Shown in pieces: positions 11,096 through 21,968 of a DNA stretch of 64,000 bases. Position numbers and translations under genes: made by a program. The stretch is from Sphagnum compactum. Taxonomy: Eukaryota; Bryophyta; Sphagnopsida; Sphagnales. The stretch is taken from contig OZ234494.1 of NCBI GenBank assembly GCA_965153455.1, forward strand, positions 27,705,354-27,769,353, in the 5' to 3' direction. How positions within the stretch are numbered: position 1 is the stretch's first letter; each line of letters begins with the position of its first letter. A model generated the notes under the pieces. It was not told where the DNA came from, made no database searches, and worked only from the letters and a program-made list of their open reading frames with translations.

Positions 11096-11268
11096 CTACA
11101 GTTTCTCAGCACCCATGCCAAGTTCGATGACAGCCAGACAATTCTTGGAGGAAGGTTCAAACATGGGTACTGCTAGAGTACCTCGAACATCATACTTCTA
11201 TGCATCCTTACTGGCAGGTACTCCTGGCTATTGTAGAACAGAACATTGGGTGTCCATTCCCACACCTG
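11096..11268 (-). pseudogene. NIN-like protein (NLP/RWP-RK) N-terminal domain fragment
   Basis: Minus-strand translation gives EWTPNVLFYNSQEYLPVRMH and, in a shifted frame, RGTLAVPMFEPSSKNCLAVI. These correspond to the conserved GAF-like N-terminal region of plant NLP nitrate-response transcription factors (family pattern EWTPNVQYY... then RGTLALPVFEPSG...C.GVLEL). A one-base deletion near the MMFEV/RGTL junction shifts the frame, and a TAG at about 11098-11096 ends it. No RWP-RK or PB1 domain is visible nearby, so this is an isolated exon piece. Its position inside composite unit 1 suggests capture from elsewhere in the genome. Confidence 0.6.
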
Positions 11269-11418
11269 CTGCAATAAAACTTGATCTGGAAGTATTGGTG
11301 AGCTGCTGGTGAGTATAAACTCAATTCCTTAGAGATAGTTCAGTAGTACCAAAGACGATGATTAATCTTATGCTCTAGCACAAAGGGTTGTTCCTGCATG
11401 GTGAGCAGCACTCTACCA

Positions 11419-11880
11419 TCATCCATCTTTGGCAGCATCCACACCTGCACCAGCACATCCACACGAGTGTCGGTTCAATTCAAAGGTCAAAGAGTCATAG
11501 TCATGCGTAGACAAAACTATGCATCCCCTCTTCTCCTTCAACTCAATGACACACACTAATAAATGTCCTATGTGTGGTTGATTGGTTGTGAAGGAATGCT
11601 CCACCTGGTGCCATCTTACAGGCATTAAGAGACGAAAACATGTACAATCCACAGCACCGGATTGAGATGGATGCAGTGTACATCCCTCAACTGCTGCGGC
11701 CGAGAAAGAACCTCCATTGAAGATTGTATCAAACCTGGGCCCAAAAGAGTTTGGATCCCATCCTTCAGGCTTAGTGACACCATTCAGCTCCACTTCACCA
11801 TAGAGGTAATTCCAACCCCCACCTTAGATTGGCTGAACCTTCACAGCCCATGGTGACTCGAGGCTTCTTCTCAAATGTTG
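11419..11880 (-). pseudogene. Unidentified exon-like fragment
   Basis: Minus-strand frames around 11690-11880 read FEKKPRVTMGCEG and GEVELNGVTKPEGWDPNSFG, which look like real protein sequence rather than random translation. I do not recognise the family. The downstream frame stays open to a stop near 11419 but becomes low-complexity. Most likely another captured exon in unit 1. Confidence 0.35.
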
Positions 11881-12416
11881 AAAATGCAGGACACCCTTTG
11901 ATTTCAACTAGTACACACCAAACAATACAGGGTGCTGATGCAAGTTAAATGAAAATTTCATTCTTTCCAAGGTGGTTTCTCTGATTGCTTAAAACAACAA
12001 ATGAAACAGAGCTTGGATGTTGCAGCATTTGTTGAGTTCAAGGACATTTCGGTAACCCTACTCAATGCTCAATTTTTACACATTAAGTTGCACTAGAAGA
12101 GATTGTTCGGCTGTTAACTGCAGTGTCTGAAACTCATAAGCTGCCTTTGGCACAGACTTGGGTTCCTGGCATTGTGACATGTCATGCCATGAATGTCATA
12201 GAGAGCAACGACATCAATAGGACAATCTTTGCTGATTCAAATGAAAATAATAGCAAGAGCTTGACATCATGATCATCATGGCTTAAGATTATAGCAGCAA
12301 AAAATGCAAGTTTTGCAGTACATTGGATAAGTTTGAAGGTTTTTAACATATGTTGGGTTATATTAGAGATGATGGGCAATAAGACCTGATGGATGCCTTG
12401 TATCAAAGGAAATTAC

Positions 12417-14777
12417 CTTTGGATTAGGATCTTGTACAATGCCTGTAATATTGGACATAATTCCACAGGTGCAACTGGCTTATTTAACTCAGGATGCATC
12501 ACACTTAAGCTAGGCTGCCGTAGCAGTTCATGGAATGCTTCAACTGCTAACACACCCTGCACTCAATGCAATCCACACAAGCTCAAAAGATTTGTAAGGT
12601 GTAAAGATTGGAAAATGCTCACAGTTGGTGCTATTCACTACTCCCACCTCATAAGATGAGAAAAAAAACCCCAACATGTAAAGGTCAACAACGTCATTGC
12701 TCTCAATCAGCAGAAGGTGAAAGTGCCATTCACCTGAATCATACCCTTGCCACTGATGTTGTCCCCCATTTCATTTTTAAGCTCACCTTTAGCCAACTTC
12801 TCTCCATACCATGCATTGCGGCCTTTAAGCAGGGTGACATATGTGTCTGCTAGTAGAGGACCTGCCAATCTCTTTGGCTGCTCTGCAAGCAAATGTGTGG
12901 TGTAAATCATTTCTGATGTGGAGTCTGCAAAATACACAGCCTTGCTTGTGGCACTTTCATTCATCAAAGCCCCTACCATCCCTGCAGATGGTCAAAATTT
13001 CAATGGTTCAGCCAGTGCTTGATTACAAATAACCTCTAAAGGAGTTGAAACATTGACCTCATGCCAAATGTACATGATGCAACAGGACAAGAAAACTTGA
13101 GACTAATTTACAGAAAGGAGCTAAAATTTTGGGATTAAAAGCAGTTGAAAGTATCCTGGGTACTGCTATAGGTAGTGGAGAACCTGGATGTTAATAACTA
13201 ACATCATTACAAAAGATACAACGCCCTATTATGTAATGTGAAGTCATCACCATGCCCGACCCTGAATTTTGTTTAGGTAATCATTGTCAAATGATCGTAA
13301 ACAGAGCATTAATCCTTCACACCCTATTCTGTTTCTCCAGAAGGTTATGCTATTCTTACATCTCCTATTCTTTTGAACTGGAGAAAGGCATGGATGGAAG
13401 GGGCGGGGGTGTTGTATGAGCAATGCTCTATGGAAGTGCATGATTGCAATTGGAACTCTTTATAACAAAACCACAACCTACACACAGACAACTAGACAGA
13501 CACTCCCTTTGGCCTTTGTTTCCAGTTCCCTAGGAAGAAAAAGGGTCTTGAGAGTACAAAACTAGGGTTTTGAGAACCCATTTGTAGAGAGAGAGAGAGA
13601 GAAAGAAACATGAGAGAACTGACTTGTATCAACGATCATTTGTGTGGGGGTGATAATGTGGGGGACAGGCTGAAGCGCAACCTCCACACCCTTGGCCAGC
13701 GAGATGATGACAGGCATAGTGCGACGCTCTCTCCAGAAGCGTCCGATTTGTTGGAAAACAGGGCGTATCTCTGTGGAAGGTTGACGCAGAATCCATCTCG
13801 TAGGATCTCATCTGCATATAATGTTCGATCTCCTAACCTTGCCTCCACGTACTTGAGGTATGCGCATTTGCGTATCAGGCGCCTTAACACCTCTTCTCGT
13901 GCATTGATGACTTCAAACAGATGCTCTGCTGTTGGTTTGTCCACTTCCTTCCCTCCTCGTCACCATATTCGCATCTGTAGAGGTTGGATTCGAGTCCCTC
14001 AGACAGATAATTTTGTTAACATGCAAAATGCTAAGCGAAAGGAAAATTCTTTCTTCTGTACGACGGGAAGAAGGAGCATTTCGATAGTAATACCACAAGA
14101 AAAGCCTTCTCCTTGCGTGCACACAAGAAGAGCAGCAGCGACATATCAAGTGCTGCTGCATCATCATCATCATTGCAAGCATTTCTTCTGAGAATATCTA
14201 TTGCCATCAATTCGTCATCAGGTACATGCAGATGATGCAGATAAGCATTTTATTATCTATCTTCCTTCTGCTGATCTGATCTGACGATTTCCACATAACT
14301 TCTGCATCATCTTCGGAGCAATATAGTCTCAAATTCGCTCGCACATTGTTGAAAAATATGCATCCACAAGCACTACCTCTTTCTGTTGCTGCGATTTGCA
14401 CTATGCACCATCTCCAGCCACGACGCCTTATTCACGGTTACTACATAATAGAGATTGAACAGAACAGCTACACCTTTGAGCGCTGACACAGACAAACAGA
14501 CAGATAGACACAGAGAGAACAAAACAAAAGCAAGAGAGTGCGAAATGTGTTTTCCAACTTGCACACAATCGCACAGTGCACCATACGCATCATGTAGCAA
14601 AGCGATGAAGACACTCCCCCAAGCACCGGCCCCTATACCAACGATACGTAACGCATCGCCGTCGACTTTTCCCAGCAAGCTCCGAAGTTCCGCTACACTG
14701 TCTTCTCCAAATCCAGCAACTTGTGCCACCTTCTTGGCTACTTCATGATTCAGATAACCATTACTACTAGTAAGGAC

Positions 14778-14780
<3 letters not shown>
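12417..14780 (-). pseudogene. NAD-dependent glycerol-3-phosphate dehydrogenase (plant cytosolic GPDHC1 type), broken
   Basis: Minus-strand pieces in family order. About 14780-14559: nucleotide-binding exon with [17 protein letters not shown]. About 13974-13630: [40 protein letters not shown] and [20 protein letters not shown]. 12981-12734: [20 protein letters not shown] and [20 protein letters not shown]. 12556-12417: the C-terminal GVLAVEAF...[19 protein letters not shown] exon. Lesions: a TGA at 13962-13960 replaces a conserved Arg after RIW; about 30 residues are missing after DGFCVN with a frame change into STEIRPVF; another shift lies at PHIITP; and about 70 residues between ITPTQMI and GMVGAL are absent. 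There is no in-frame ATG for the first exon, which is preceded by a (GA)n run, and the final exon was not found. The intact exon borders show genomic rather than cDNA origin. Confidence 0.8.

Positions 14781-14782
<2 letters not shown>

Positions 14783-14822
<40 letters not shown>
14783..14822. repeat. (CT/GA)n microsatellite
   Basis: About 40 bp of alternating CT on the plus strand, abutting the 5' border of the glycerol-3-phosphate dehydrogenase remnant. Confidence 0.95.
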
Positions 14823-14823
<1 letters not shown>

Positions 14824-15035
14824 GGCGACAAATGAATACAAATCAATGTGCGCACACTGTAGATACATACAAATTGGTATCAATCCCGCCAAAGAAGAAG
14901 AAGGAAGCGCAGCCTAGGCGAGAAAAAAGCATGGAAAAAAAAATCGTGACAAAAAAATAATGCACAAAATCCGCAAGCTCAAGGCAGTAAAACAAAATCT
15001 AAAACAAGGAAGAAACAAGAGAGGGGAGGGGAGGG

Positions 15036-15052
15036 GGGGGGGGGGGGGGGTA
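15036..15052. repeat. Poly-G run
   Basis: A long homopolymer of G following GA-rich sequence. A shorter G run sits at about 20388-20401 in unit 2. Both are prone to assembly error. Confidence 0.9.
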
Positions 15053-15191
15053 GTAGTGTGTTGCAGCAGCAAAGCAGACGAGAAACCCGCGCAGACGACA
15101 ACAACAAACCAAACAAATCGCAGTCGACGCGAGAGAGAGAAGAGAGAGAAGAGAGAGAGTAAGGGGACAATGCATATTACGTTCTGTATCC

Positions 15192-15321
15192 GGAACGTCT
15201 ACTAAGGGGAAAAAGAACGTCATGTCAAGTGTAACCCAGCACCTGGAATGTCCATTAATCGAGACACAGAACGTCATGTCAGGTGTAATTTCCGACAGCC
15301 ACCTAGAACGTCCATTAAACT
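15192..15321. repeat. Short tandem repeat next to the right end of unit 1
   Basis: 'gaacgtcatgtcaagtgtaa' followed by 'acctggaatgtccattaa' is repeated two to three times with a period of about 53-60 bp, ending where the shared right-end sequence starts (15322). It is not present at the equivalent place in unit 2. Confidence 0.7.
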
Positions 15322-17613
15322 TGTGTTGATTTTATGTGACATGCAACAACATTGAAAATCCACCTATATGAATGTTGTAACAACATCAATTCAATAGCTA
15401 ATCAATTTGTGTTGTCTCAGCATTGATAAGATCTTATTCATTGAATGCGTGTTGAAAAAATGTAAATTATGTCAAAACAATCCCAATGCTAACTCAATAC
15501 ATATTGTTATAATGTCATCAACATATTGTATGAGTGCCCATATTAGCATTGAATCTTCAACATATAGTCATCAATTTAATGACTTATTGATGTATGTTGT
15601 GCCAATGTTGGTCATATTTTTTTCATTGATTTCATATTGATAAAATGTCAAATGTTCTAATATAATATCAATGCCATTTCAAGACATGTTGTTACAATGT
15701 CACCTTAACATCATATCAATGATTGTATCAACATTGAACGTTGAACATATTGTTAAGGTGTTGTAAAAGCACTCATACGAAGAGGGAGCAAGTTTGTGAT
15801 GTATTCATGTTTATTATGATGATGTAAATGTGTTACAGGCACACCCCAACAAAAGCATTTAGAAATTGCATATGCACCATTGGTTGCAAGAGATATGATA
15901 TTGTAACAACATGTTTACAAACTTTGTATTGGTATTGATTTAGTAAATGATAATCAATATTGGACAGTATTGATAAATAGTGCTACTGGAGAATGTTCCA
16001 CTGACCCAGTTCATAGGGCGCACCAAACAAAAATACAACTCCAGTTATGGAATTACAAAACTTCCTATAGACAACTTCTTGTACCTATAGGGTACCTCTG
16101 TGATGGTTTAGAACATGTTCCACCTTGGTTCAAACATCAACTGCAACTTGCTCAGCAAGCTGCATGGTTCGTGCACCAACTGCCACTTCATCCAAAAATG
16201 AAATTTGATCTGATTCACAAAATTTCAACATCTGCACAGAATCACAATAAAAAAAACCAACTTATATTGCATTATTTTCTGCAACAAGCTCTAGATATCC
16301 AAGGAACACGTTAAGAAGCATGCCAATGAAGTTCCAAAACATCAATCTAATGACTACTTTGTCTATTCTGACAAATACACTCACCATGATCAAGACTTTT
16401 GCTCTGGATCTTGATATAGTTGCCTGTAATGAATGCAGCATCCTCGCAAGTGTAGGATTTCTGATTTATCCAATACTGCCAGATCCACCAACTTTGCCAG
16501 GTTGCAAGCTGCATCATTAGTCAATCATTCAGCAAAATTGTTCAGAAGAAACCAGTTAGCATGATACACAGAATATGTCACCATAAGTGCCTACAAGAAG
16601 GAGTAAATGCAACAATCTTTGGAAGACCTGCACATTGAATGAAACCCTCCTGATATAGTCTTCATGCCGTCAGCAGTTCACAATACCTTCTCATTTTCTT
16701 TCACACTAGGCCCTCAAATCTAGATACTTCTCCAGACACAGATGATTATTGCCAATTATTAAAACAATTATAATCAAAGTATAGTCCATGTTTCTTAAGC
16801 ATCCAGACATTACTGACATGGATGAGTAGACAGACAATATGTTTCAAGGATACTAACCATGTCAAAAGACTTGTTGTGTTGTTGCCTGAGTCCTCTCAGC
16901 AAGAAGAAGTGACAGTGGAGTCTTGCCCAGCTCCACCCGACCCAATTTTGCCACTCCTTCCAGCAACACCCCTGTCAAATGCAACCCCTTTCAGCAGACA
17001 CAAGGCCTCAACTGTGCCTCTCTATAGACCCAAATGCATCAAGAAATTGCATCTTCCATGTCAACACATTAACCTTTTTCTCATCACCATAATCTCAAAA
17101 ACAGATTGGCAATCCAGGAAATCAAACAAGACAATCTTACATGCTCTATTCCAAATATGAACAATTTTGTGTGAATTGGGACTAGCATTTGAGTAAGCCT
17201 GCACCACAGCCAGGAACTGATATCATCTCATATGTGGAGAGGGTTGTCCCAGATGAGCCCTAACTCAACAATCCAGGGCAGGCATGGAGTTTCTCCAGCT
17301 CTTACATGAAAAATGCAAGCATTTCATTATGCATGGAGCAGTACAAGAGATCACATATGGCCATGTCCCATCCAAGGACCTAGGTAAGAGATTGGATGAG
17401 GATACTATTAAATCCTATGAAACAAAGTTTTTAGCATCCTATATTAATAGGTCAGTAGATGGACAAACTGGCCAACTTGACTAGATTAGTAGATATGTGC
17501 TGTTTTCTGGAGTTTGGTGATGCAAAGGAATCATGCTTCCTACTGATCCAAAGCATGGAAAATTTGACCTTAGGACAGTTTCAAGTAGCAAAGTTTATTC
17601 AAATTAAGCTCAC

Positions 17614-17706
17614 CTGTACCAACCAAGTATCATTACTGTCCAGTACAAGCTTGGCAAAGTTGTATGTCGTTAGTTCAACTGTTGTTGATTCCATTGGCTT
17701 CCCTAC
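17614..17706 (-). pseudogene. Thioredoxin-fold (PDI-like) exon fragment
   Basis: Between a plausible acceptor (ctatgtag) and donor (cag/gtgagc), the minus strand reads PMESTTVELTTYNFAKLVLD then SNDTWLVQ. This matches the start of a protein disulfide isomerase-type thioredoxin domain (pattern VVELT..NF..LVL.S...WLVEF). The expected next exon would hold PWCGHC; the best downstream candidate (about 17190-17240) gives only a degraded PGCGAG-like string followed by a stop, so the domain is probably non-functional. A further piece near 16900-16970 reads LEGVAKLGRVELGKTPLSLL and may belong to the same gene. Confidence 0.5.
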
Positions 17707-17980
17707 ATAGAAGTAAGTCCATTTATGAAGCAACTCCATGACAAACAATGAGTTCACTATCATTTACATAACCCTGATTCAAACAAGTTTTAAATCAAAA
17801 TGCTCACATAAACAAGGAATTCTTGTTATTTCACCCAACATGAGATCACAAAAATATCAATATCTCCCAACTGTATCCACAACTACAGCTTGCATGAGCT
17901 GCACACATTTCACACACATGAAGCCTTGGTCATGTTTACTTTGAAGGAAGGTTCACATAGTGTGCTTAGCTGCTTCATAC

Positions 17981-18159
17981 CTACTGGCAGTGGTTCCCAC
18001 AATGGAAAGGGAATACTTTCAACATGGCTATTTGCATACTGCTTCTTCGCTTTTGCTATTCTGCTCTGCATAAAAAGAAAATGACAATGGTTCTGGTAGA
18101 AGTTCCAGGCATTGCATGTTACCTTCCAAGTTCATTGGTCCAAAATGTGGTTCAACTCT
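17981..18159 (-). pseudogene. Exon-like pieces, family not recognised
   Basis: Minus-strand segments with good splice borders read AKAKKQYANSHVESIPFPLW (17981-18065) and RVEPHFGPMNLEG (18123-18159); a third near 18370-18440 reads NGKLSVKTKEQDAALKLIE before a GT donor. They look coding, but their phases do not join cleanly and I cannot assign a family. Probably parts of a captured gene in unit 2. Confidence 0.3.
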
Positions 18160-19169
18160 CTGTGACATGGAGAGGGGGTAAAAAAAAAAGTCAAACTTGT
18201 AACTCGTCAATTTGGAAAAGATCATAGTCCCGCCTTTTTAAGTCATTCGACGACACCTCATACGCATGTTCAATCTGCCCCAAAATTGGTCCACAACAAA
18301 CAAATGAAAGAAGTAGTACATGGCTATTGTTTGGGAGAAGGCCACACTCTTCAAAACTGAACAAAAGAAAATACTCTCACCTCAATAAGCTTGAGTGCAG
18401 CATCCTGCTCCTTAGTCTTAACTGAAAGCTTGCCATTCCAGACACCTCAAAATGTTCAACATTTTTTTGGTGAAGTTGGATACTACTTATGATAAAACTA
18501 AAAATCAACTATTTGGAAAGCAAAACACAGCTCCAAGAAATTGATATATCCAGCAACCAACATTATCAAGTCACCATTTAAAAACCATAACAGACCAAAA
18601 GACTATTCATGATTTCATGATGGTTGTTCTCTTGTTTTGTCCCTAGAACCCTCTAGGGTTATGACAAGCTCTGGTTATCAACCTGCTCCCTTTTACTTTC
18701 TTTTTCTTTTTCTTTCTTAGAAAGGAGCTTTGCATGAAGATCATACAAGGATTTTTGTGCAGCTCCAAGCACTGCAGCAGATACACAACAAATAATAATG
18801 ATTATGTGGCCTATATCTTTCTGCATTATCATGATCAGCTCCTCCACACAATTTTATGATTTCTTTACTTTTGGAATTCTGTGCTTCCTCATGAGCCCTC
18901 TTCAAAGTACAAAATCAGAAATTTTGTGAAAAGCAACCAGGGAGGAAGAAAACCCTAAATTAGGTTTTTTTTTACATTTTGGTCACATTGCTAAGGAAAT
19001 GTGACCAGAGAGAGAGAGAGTTCAAAGAGAGAATTATTCCTTCATAACAGATACAATGGACACTACTCTTTCTCAAGCAGCACTACAAGGGCAGAAGAAG
19101 GGGCAAAAGAAAAGGAATCTCAATCATGCAATTGACAAAGAGAGCTGTTTTGCAACCAGAAAAGACAGA

Positions 19170-19365
19170 CAGATAGAGACACACATAGATACATGATGCA
19201 GGAGACATAGGAAAAATGAAAAAGGTTTATAGCAAGAGGAGGACCTTGATACAGAGGCTTGGGAGCTGCTTGAATGTGCCATGGGAGTACAGCGAGGATA
19301 ATAACCAAGCTTGTCAGAATCATGGAAGCAACAGCATGCATAGTAGAAGAGGAGAGTGCCACCAT
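19170..19365 (-). pseudogene. Signal-peptide-like first exon
   Basis: An ATG at 19365 on the minus strand opens MVALSSSTMHAVASMILTSL followed by a hydrophobic stretch and a plausible cleavage site (HIQAAPKP), with a possible donor after PLYQ. It lies upstream, in the same orientation, of the thioredoxin-fold exon and might be the start of the same secretory-pathway gene. The intermediate exons are unresolved, so the link is tentative. Confidence 0.35.
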
Positions 19366-21968
19366 GTTTCCTTCTTCTTACTCTGTTCTCAAAATAGAAC
19401 CCTTCTCAGTGTAGATTGACAAAGCAATAGACCAAAATATTGTGAAACTAAATTATGTTCAAGTGCAAGTAGAACAAGTGCAAGGGAAGCAAGAGCTTTG
19501 TGACAGGGTCTAAGGTTTGTTTGTTACCTTTTCTACGTTATTCTTTGTTGTGGCAGCCCAAATTTTTCTGGTAGAATATGATGCACTCTCTTGTGTTGTT
19601 GTTGCTACTGCTGCCAACTTCCCTAGACTAGTCTCCTGCGAATCAAGCATAAAGTCATCGTCCTTTCCTCCTCCTCCCACTATTGACTCTGAATCAATTG
19701 TAGAGCTTTTCAATTCCTGCACTGCACAACATCTGAGGTTCACTACTCCTCCGAATTGGTAATCTCCTAGCAATCTTCCTTTTACTATTACCTTTCTCTT
19801 GTCGATGATGGTATGCTAAATTTCTGTTGCTGCTGGCTACCTAGAACTATGCTACTGCTTCACACGACTACCACAACATGCGAGCTTAACTAATCTACTG
19901 AGTTTTGTGACAAGACTAGCATTCAAAAGAAGATTAATTCGTGATGCCAATAAATCAACAACTAGTTGGTCCCTTCTGGGACCTGGAGTGGAGGTAGGCC
20001 TATCGCTGTCTTTTATTGACTACGTACGTCTCTCTCTCAAGTAGAGTAATACTGCTCCTGCAGCACTAACCTAAACGTTGTCAGCTTGGGTCACTAGAGA
20101 GAGTCGACACAGACAGAGCGGATGATGATATTACACTCTTCCTCTGCAATATTACCTAGTCATTACCTATTAAGAAGAGGTGAGGACTTCGAAAATTTCA
20201 CATAGCCTGTTGTTTCCAGCAACTACAAACACAGTGAATGATTGCTAGTCACAGTATGAGACTTGGAAAAAGGAACAGTACTAATTTGGAACAGTTGGAT
20301 TATTTACAGGATCTTAACAGACTGTTGTTCTCTAACGTTGTAAACCAAGCTGCCCAGAAAACTGAATACTACTTAGCCTACTACATGGGGGGGGGGGGGG
20401 GAGGGATAAACAAGCCAGCAGCAGCTGCAAAATCACTGGCATACATAAGTCTTCTTCAGCACCTGGACGCTTTCTGCAACTGATGTCCACAGACATGTCT
20501 CTGATGGAGTTAATGATACAAATGAGATCGGAGGGGATTTTCACAAGAGCCCTGTGAATTATATGGTCTTGGACTTCTTGTGCAACTCTAGCTCACCTTT
20601 TTTTTCCCCCAAAATAAATATTGCTGCTAGTGAGAACCGGCATGTAGGTTGCAATAGCCTGTCATTGTGCCCTTTATTAGTACCCAACATATTTATTTAA
20701 AAACAATTCCCCAATAACAGGGCAACACTAGCCTCAATGCCTTGATTGTTTAGATAAAAAAATTGTGGACTCTGAGAAACTTTTTCAAATTCCCATCTTG
20801 CTATTAAGTAGTTTCAATGATATTCCATCAGCCAACAAGGGCACAGTGACTTGAGAGCCTTTGGGTGAACACAAGCTAGTCCATTTAAATTATTTCTAAA
20901 CATTACAAATATCCCATGCTAAGACTAAATCAGGGTGTCTGAGTTCAGATTTAACATTTTTTGGGCTTAAGATGGCCACTAAGAGGCCTCACTCAAAAAG
21001 GTCAAGGTACCAACATGGGTGCTGGTTCACCCTGGCCAACTTGCGGCACCTACACTGATGACTGGTTGGTCACCTTCAGCTTTCCTTTGAAAGTGTTTTA
21101 AATGATGCCACGTGGCACTCTGAAAATTTAGATTGCGTTTTGAGCCCTCAGGCCTACCTCCACTAAACATTGTAAGAGAATGAGAAGATAAAAGGAAACC
21201 AAGAAAAAGAACAACACAAAAAAAGTAGTACAGTTACATAGACTCAATTTTCTCGTAAGGGTGATCTTATAAGGTACTCAAATGAAGAAACTGACACCAA
21301 GGAGGCGTGTAACTTCAATATTGATGCCAGGATTCTTGACCTAGTTTATAACCTCTGTGGATTTCACAGAGGACTAAGTTGTTTGCCAACAACTTATTAT
21401 TATGACTAAGTTATTTGCCTATTTGATACTGGAGCACTTCATAGGATTGTATTAATGTTGTGGCAATGAGTACCATTGTTTTAACATTTTTAATGTGTTG
21501 ATTTTATGTGATATGCAACAACATTGAAATTCCACCTTTATGAAGGTTGTAACAGCATCAATTCAATCGCTAATCAGTTTGTGTTGTCTTAGCATTGACA
21601 AGATATTATTCTGTGAATGTGTGTTGAAAAAATATAAATTATGTCAAAACAATCCCAATGCTAACTCAATACATATTGTTATAATGTCATCAACATATTG
21701 TATCAATGACCATATTAGCATTGAATCTTCAACATATAGTCATCAATTTGATAACTTATTAATGTATGTTGTGTCCATGTTGGTCATATTTTTTTCATTG
21801 ATTTAATATTGATAAGATGTCAAATGTTTTAGTATTATATCAATGCCATTTTAGGACATGTTGTTACAATGTCACCTTAACATCATATCAATGTATCAAC
21901 ATTGGACGTTGAACATATTGTTAAGGTGTTGTAAAAGCACTCATGCAAAGAGGGGGCAAGTTTGTGAT

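Larger units (their letters stand above)
9609..15800. mobile_element. Composite unit 1: shared ends with captured gene fragments
   Basis: The left end (9609-9831) is near-identical to 15801-16023, and the right end (15322-15800) is near-identical to 21494-21968, so units 1 and 2 have the same ends in the same order and orientation. A short internal segment (10473-10517) also matches unit 2 (18530-18574). The rest of the interior does not match. Here it contains minus-strand pieces of an NLP gene and of a glycerol-3-phosphate dehydrogenase gene with their introns. I see no transposase, no terminal inverted repeat and no canonical Helitron TC/CTRR ends, so the superfamily is open. Confidence 0.6.
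15801..21968. mobile_element. Composite unit 2: same ends, different interior
   Basis: Begins with the same left end as unit 1 (15801-16023, directly abutting unit 1 at 15800/15801) and finishes with the same right end (21494-21968). Unit length is about 6.17 kb against 6.19 kb for unit 1. The interior carries exon-like pieces, including a thioredoxin-fold exon, that are not the pieces in unit 1. No transposition protein is seen. Confidence 0.6.

Noticed and set aside
9609-21968. Canonical Helitron for the composite units
   Set aside because: The minus-strand start could be read as A/TC, but the other end lacks CTRR and a 3' hairpin, and no Rep/helicase sequence is present.
9609-21968. LTR retrotransposon with the joined right and left ends (15322-16023) as a shared LTR
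   Set aside because: No full right-plus-left sequence occurs at either outer side, and no primer-binding site or polypurine tract was recognised.
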